DNA of 6,968 bases, from contig JAITBB010000088.1 in assembly GCA_031283795.1 (NCBI GenBank), forward strand, positions 1 through 6,968, in the 5' to 3' direction. Positions 4,172-6,968 of this stretch are shown piece after piece. The DNA comes from Rickettsiales bacterium. Lineage in GTDB: Bacteria; Pseudomonadota; Alphaproteobacteria; Rickettsiales; UBA1997. The notes under the pieces were generated by a model that ran no database searches, was not told the origin of the DNA, and saw nothing but the letters and a program-made list of their open reading frames with translations. Positions within the stretch are counted from its first letter, which is position 1. Each line of letters opens with the position of its first letter. Made by a program: the position numbers and the translations under genes.

Positions 4172-6877
4172 TTACTTATTTTTAATTTCCTTCGTCTTTA
4201 AGTTCCTTTTTACGTTGGGATTGTCTGGAAGCAGCAAGTTATCTGTATTTCTTCCATTATTCGCATCTTTCGCTTTTACTCCCTCCAGAATCTTCACTGC
4301 ATCATTGATGCTTTTGAAAACCACAGACATATTAGAACGGTCAGGGTTTTTTCCAAAAAGAGATAGAAAAGTTGACTTTTTCTCACTATCTTCGGAACTG
4401 CCAAGAGTAAGGTGTTCTTTATTGGTTTCTGATATAAGTGCTCCGTCCTTTCCCTTTTTGATGAGTACCGCATTTTTTACTGTGTCGCCGCTAAACATAC
4501 CCCCTAGAGAAGCAGAGGTGTTTTTGTCCAGCCAGAAGGCCAACTCTCCTTTCCCAGAGGCCACCGGAGGAGCTCCGGTGATCTTATTTTCACTGTAGAA
4601 ATAGGCCTTCTCACTGATTATTCCCTTGTCAGAACCTTTTTCTCTGAAGGAGACATCACAGGAGTACCTGAACTTCCTACTACCCTCCTTCTTAGAGGTG
4701 TCGGCAGTGAGTGCCCCTATTTTCAGATCACTTATATCCCCCAGCGTATTCTGTTCTCTATTTGGTTTTCTCATTACAGGGCCTCCTGTGGGAGACACTT
4801 CCTTAAATCTGCCTTCGTCATTAAGCTGCAGGGATCGTTCACTCTCCATTTTCACATCCCGATATGTAATGGACCCACAGAGCTTATTACTGTCATCAAA
4901 GTATCCAACGAAAGTTGCTCCGTTTGGCATGGTTATTTCTCTGCGACCTCCATATAGACGCCCATAGTTCGCACGTCCAGCAGACCTAACTCCATTCTCA
5001 TAGATGAAAGTCCCCTCTCCATGGGGTATATTGGACTCAATGTCACCCTCATAGGAGCAGGGTTTACTATTAGTGATAGTGTCTAGCATAGATTTGGCAG
5101 TCAGTAGCATATCGTCTCCCAGAAGGGAAGAGACCGGGGATTCTCTGTGATCATTCCCAATTTTTTTATCTTCGGCGTTGGGACGTTCATTGGAATATGC
5201 TCCCAACTCTATCCTGCCTTTACCATTGCACTTTCCAAATCCTGTCCCTACTCCTTCAAACCCTTTTCCCTCTATTTTGGTCATAGTTGGTTCCCCATTA
5301 TGATCTATTATAGTCATTGTCCCCTCAAATTCACCGTTATTAAACTGTCCTTCATAGATATACTCCTTAGATTCACTATCATAGCCAAACATTTCATAGT
5401 TAGTATGGATAATTTTCCCCTTTACAAGTTTACCATCCTCAAACAATCCTGTGGAAACTTTCTTTTCATAGTCATCATCCACAACGTGTTCCCCTTCGCC
5501 GACGAGCTTTCCTTCTCTGTCAAATATTCCTTTAAACACCTCATTCGAACGGCATCTGTGTTCAGCATCCCTAATGACCTCAGTAGTCCCTTTCACTAGT
5601 ACACCTTTTTCGAACTCTCCTTTTAGAATAGTTGGATATTCAATTTTGTCTCCATCTCCAGCTTCATCTTTAGTGTTAACTCGAATGATCTCTCCAGCAC
5701 CCATAAGTTCTCCATCCTCGCCGAATGTTCCCTTTAAACACTTAATCTCATGCCCATATTTCGACGATATGGTTTTGGTTCCATTCACGAATTCACCATT
5801 TTCAAACCTTCCATTATAGGTAGTGATCTCTTCTCCACCCGGAGAAAACTCAGTGAGTTTCCCAGCACCATCGCGGTACCCATCGTCATCACATCTTCCT
5901 CTATAGCAACTGATATTCTCTAGAGTAGTGATATGGCGACCTGCCTCAAATTTTCTCTCACCGGAAATTATTCCAGATATACCCGCCGTCCCACTCCCGG
6001 ATGTAGTATACCGCATCACTGTTGCCTTGGATTTAGGCTCTCCATCTTTGAATAAGCTGTTGTAGTGGGCCTCGCTATCACTATTGGGCTTATAGTCTAC
6101 AGAATCATTGAGAGTCCCGTCGTTAAAAACTCCTTTAATACTCTCGGAATTTGCAGACGCACTCATTGTGGATATTCTCTTTAATTCCCCCGGACCATTC
6201 GCTCTGTTTCCAATAAAATAACCAGTGTATTCATATTTAAATGATTTGTCAGGGCCTTCGAAGGCAAGAGTTCCCTTAGCAATTTCGCCCCTATTATCAT
6301 GGAGAACCCCAGTAAATTGCGCTTTTTTGGAGTATTGTTTGCCACTCCTATCTCTAAAGGAGACACGACACTCACGCTTATCATCCTCTTCTTCATCACA
6401 ATCTCCAGTGTTTACAGGGAATGTCACCTTAAGATCTGTAACAAATGTGAACAAATTATCCATAGTCTCTCCATTACCTGTAATTTTGTCCCCCTCTGAT
6501 CTACAGATTGGTTTGTCCGTCTTGGTGCTGCTCGCCCCCATTGACACAGTTTTTCCCTCCACAATCCCAGCTCTATCCTTTGTGGTTAGCACCACATCTT
6601 CTACTGTGCCGTCGCTAAACATACCCCTTAGAGAAGCAGAGGTGGTTTTGTCTTTATCCAGCCAGAAGGCCAATTCCCCTTTTCCAGAGGCCATCAGAGG
6701 ACTTCTGGTGATCTCCTTCTCACTGTAGAAATAGGCTTTCTTCCTGATTTCCTGATCAGAACCTTTCTCTCTGAAGGAGACAACACAGGAGTACCTGAAC
6801 TTCCCACTACCCTCATTCTCAGGGGTGTCGGCAGTGAGTGCCCCTATTGTCAAATCATCTATGTCAAATTCTGCCAT
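4172..6877 (-). CDS. Large MORN-like repeat protein of unknown function with duplicated terminal modules
   Basis: I do not recognise a named family for the whole protein. The ATG at 6877 is a secure start: GGAGG lies 9 bases upstream and an in-frame TAA is at 6904-6902. Order of parts in the 901 residues: module 1 at about 6-96; a diverged copy of it at about 148-222; MORN-type units (Y/L/F-x-G-x-F-x-x-G, then G-x-x-x-I) at about 217-236, 354-371, 381-398, 418-435, 448-466, 475-491 and 508-524; a more classical MORN stretch at about 609-674 (YEGDIESNIPHGEGTF); a near-identical copy of module 1 at about 714-804; and a charged tail ending KTKEIKNK. There is no signal peptide or membrane segment, so it is cytosolic or exported by a route without a cleaved N-terminal signal. 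MORN repeats form beta-hairpin arrays that bind lipids or proteins in other systems; here that is only a structural hint. It is separated from ilvN by 52 bases and probably transcribed from its own promoter. Confidence 0.85.
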   Translation of the reverse strand: MAEFDIDDLTIGALTADTPENEGSGKFRYSCVVSFREKGSDQEIRKKAYFYSEKEITRSPLMASGKGELAFWLDKDKTTSASLRGMFSDGTVEDVVLTTKDRAGIVEGKTVSMGASSTKTDKPICRSEGDKITGNGETMDNLFTFVTDLKVTFPVNTGDCDEEEDDKRECRVSFRDRSGKQYSKKAQFTGVLHDNRGEIAKGTLAFEGPDKSFKYEYTGYFIGNRANGPGELKRISTMSASANSESIKGVFNDGTLNDSVDYKPNSDSEAHYNSLFKDGEPKSKATVMRYTTSGSGTAGISGIISGERKFEAGRHITTLENISCYRGRCDDDGYRDGAGKLTEFSPGGEEITTYNGRFENGEFVNGTKTISSKYGHEIKCLKGTFGEDGELMGAGEIIRVNTKDEAGDGDKIEYPTILKGEFEKGVLVKGTTEVIRDAEHRCRSNEVFKGIFDREGKLVGEGEHVVDDDYEKKVSTGLFEDGKLVKGKIIHTNYEMFGYDSESKEYIYEGQFNNGEFEGTMTIIDHNGEPTMTKIEGKGFEGVGTGFGKCNGKGRIELGAYSNERPNAEDKKIGNDHRESPVSSLLGDDMLLTAKSMLDTITNSKPCSYEGDIESNIPHGEGTFIYENGVRSAGRANYGRLYGGRREITMPNGATFVGYFDDSNKLCGSITYRDVKMESERSLQLNDEGRFKEVSPTGGPVMRKPNREQNTLGDISDLKIGALTADTSKKEGSRKFRYSCDVSFREKGSDKGIISEKAYFYSENKITGAPPVASGKGELAFWLDKNTSASLGGMFSGDTVKNAVLIKKGKDGALISETNKEHLTLGSSEDSEKKSTFLSLFGKNPDRSNMSVVFKSINDAVKILEGVKAKDANNGRNTDNLLLPDNPNVKRNLKTKEIKNK
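4479..4738 (-). repeat. Direct repeat copy 2: C-terminal module of the MORN-like gene
   Basis: Encodes residues about 714-800 (DISDLKIGALTADT, KFRYSC, VSFREKGSD, KAYFYSE, ASGKGELAFWLDK). It aligns base by base with 6603-6865 over about 260 bases, at roughly 85-90% identity by hand count, with one two-codon and one single-codon indel. The codon phase is preserved throughout. Confidence 0.92.
4856..5059 (-). repeat. Classical MORN stretch (residues about 607-674)
   Basis: YEGDIESNIPHGEGTFIYENG fits the canonical MORN pattern (Y-x-G-x-x-x-x-x-x-x-G-x-G-T-x-x-Y-x-x-G) better than the upstream units. It is followed by a weaker unit (GRLYGGRREITMPNG) and by ATFVGYFDDSNKLCGSITY. It is separated from the main array by about 85 residues of less regular sequence. 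Confidence 0.65.
5306..5818 (-). repeat. Array of MORN-like units (residues about 354-524)
   Basis: Six units begin at about residues 355, 381, 418, 448, 476 and 508, spaced 26-37 residues apart. Examples are YNGRFENGEFVNG, LKGTFGEDGELMGAG, LKGEFEKGVLVKG, FKGIFDREGKLVGEG and YEGQFNNGEFEG. The shared core is aromatic or Leu, x, Gly, x, Phe, a charged turn ending in Gly, then a second strand starting with Gly. The units are degenerate at DNA level, so they are not a recent tandem expansion. Confidence 0.75.
6212..6436 (-). repeat. Diverged third copy of the terminal module
   Basis: Residues about 148-222 follow the same plan as the terminal modules: D-L-K-V, then C-x-V-S-F-R, K-K-A-x-F, K-G-x-L-A-F and a closing G-x-F. 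In the terminal copies these read DLTI, CVVSFR, KKAYF, KGELAF and GMF. No close nucleotide identity remains, so this copy is older, or the similarity reflects a shared fold. Only a protein-level alignment supports it. Confidence 0.55.
6603..6865 (-). repeat. Direct repeat copy 1: N-terminal module of the MORN-like gene
   Basis: Encodes residues about 5-92 (DIDDLTIGALTADT, KFRYSC, VSFREKGSD, KAYFYSE, ASGKGELAFWLDK, MFSDGTV). It is the partner of 4479-4738, in the same orientation. The offset between copies is 2124, 2130 or 2127 bases depending on the indel block, always a multiple of three. Confidence 0.92.
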
Positions 6878-6886
6878 AGCTATATT

Positions 6887-6891
6887 CCTCC
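6887..6891 (-). promoter_or_regulatory. Strong Shine-Dalgarno site of the MORN-like gene
   Basis: GGAGG within AAAAGGAGGAA lies 9 bases before the ATG at 6877 and fixes that start. It is the only textbook ribosome binding site at a true start in the window; ilvN and manB have weak or no such sites. Confidence 0.85.
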
Positions 6892-6943
6892 TTTTGTTTT
6901 TTTATAGTCCCCTTCTTATTCTTCAGGTGTGCAGGTTCACAGC

Positions 6944-6962
6944 ATCTGAGATTTTTTCAGAT
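6944..6962. repeat. Inverted repeat upstream of the MORN-like gene
   Basis: ATCTGA (6944-6949) and TCAGAT (6957-6962) are reverse complements around a 7-base AT-rich loop. An overlapping pair, GATTTT (6950-6955) and AAAATC (6963-6968), runs to the window edge. Neither has a T-run placed for a terminator on either strand, so an operator or chance is as likely. The rest of the 91-base leader (6878-6968) holds no convincing promoter; the TATAAA at 6906-6901 lacks a matching -35 box and lies very close to the ribosome binding site. Confidence 0.35.
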
Positions 6963-6968
6963 AAAATC

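Noticed and set aside
5300..5820. Recent tandem DNA repeat expansion in the MORN-like array
   Set aside because: Units are similar only as a protein pattern; spacing varies from 26 to 37 residues and the codons differ.
6225..6728. 167-codon plus-strand open frame antisense to the MORN-like gene
   Set aside because: Ser/Pro/Leu-rich composition is what the reverse complement of a Glu/Gly/Lys-rich gene gives. Similar shadow frames occur at 4215-4598 and 4626-4967, matching the duplicated module.
6901..6906. TATAAA as the -10 box of the MORN-like gene
   Set aside because: No acceptable -35 box at 15-18 bases, and the transcript would begin almost on the ribosome binding site.
6944..6962. Inverted repeat as a rho-independent terminator of a gene beyond the right edge
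   Set aside because: The stem is only 6 bp and AT-rich, and no T-run follows the stem on either strand.

Overview
The window comes from an alphaproteobacterium, probably a host-associated one. The RNase E reading frame has the alphaproteobacterial N-terminal signatures (PEETRV, then IHPDYY where E. coli differs) and a long acidic insert inside the S1 domain, as is common in that class. Arginine is written mainly AGA/AGG and isoleucine often ATA, which is unusual for free-living, GC-rich alphaproteobacteria and fits a lineage with a drifting genome. The genus cannot be named from the sequence.

Layout: (1) bases 2-2173, plus strand: RNase E, cut by the left edge, so its true start is not in the window. 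(2) 2179-3567, minus strand: a phosphomannomutase/phosphoglucomutase whose stop lies 5 bases from the RNase E stop. (3) 3583-4119, minus: the regulatory (small) subunit of acetolactate synthase, 15 bases upstream of the mutase and probably co-transcribed with it. (4) 4120-4171: a 52-base gap with a plausible sigma-70-type promoter and a perfect 12-base palindrome. (5) 4172-6877, minus: a 901-residue protein of unknown function, built from MORN-like repeats between two near-identical terminal modules. (6) 6878-6968: its leader, with a strong ribosome binding site and an inverted repeat further upstream. There is no gene-free stretch over 91 bases and no RNA gene, insertion sequence or CRISPR array.

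The three recognisable genes are ordinary housekeeping functions: RNA turnover and rRNA processing, sugar-phosphate supply for envelope glycans, and branched-chain amino acid synthesis. They form no obvious pathway together. The unusual element is the MORN-like protein. It has no signal peptide or membrane segment, a basic C-terminal tail, roughly ten repeat units, and a ~90-residue module present three times: two recent copies at its ends and one diverged copy. The direct repeats in its gene are spaced by a multiple of three, so recombination between them would delete the middle in frame. This is the best candidate here for an undescribed, lineage-specific, possibly host-directed protein.
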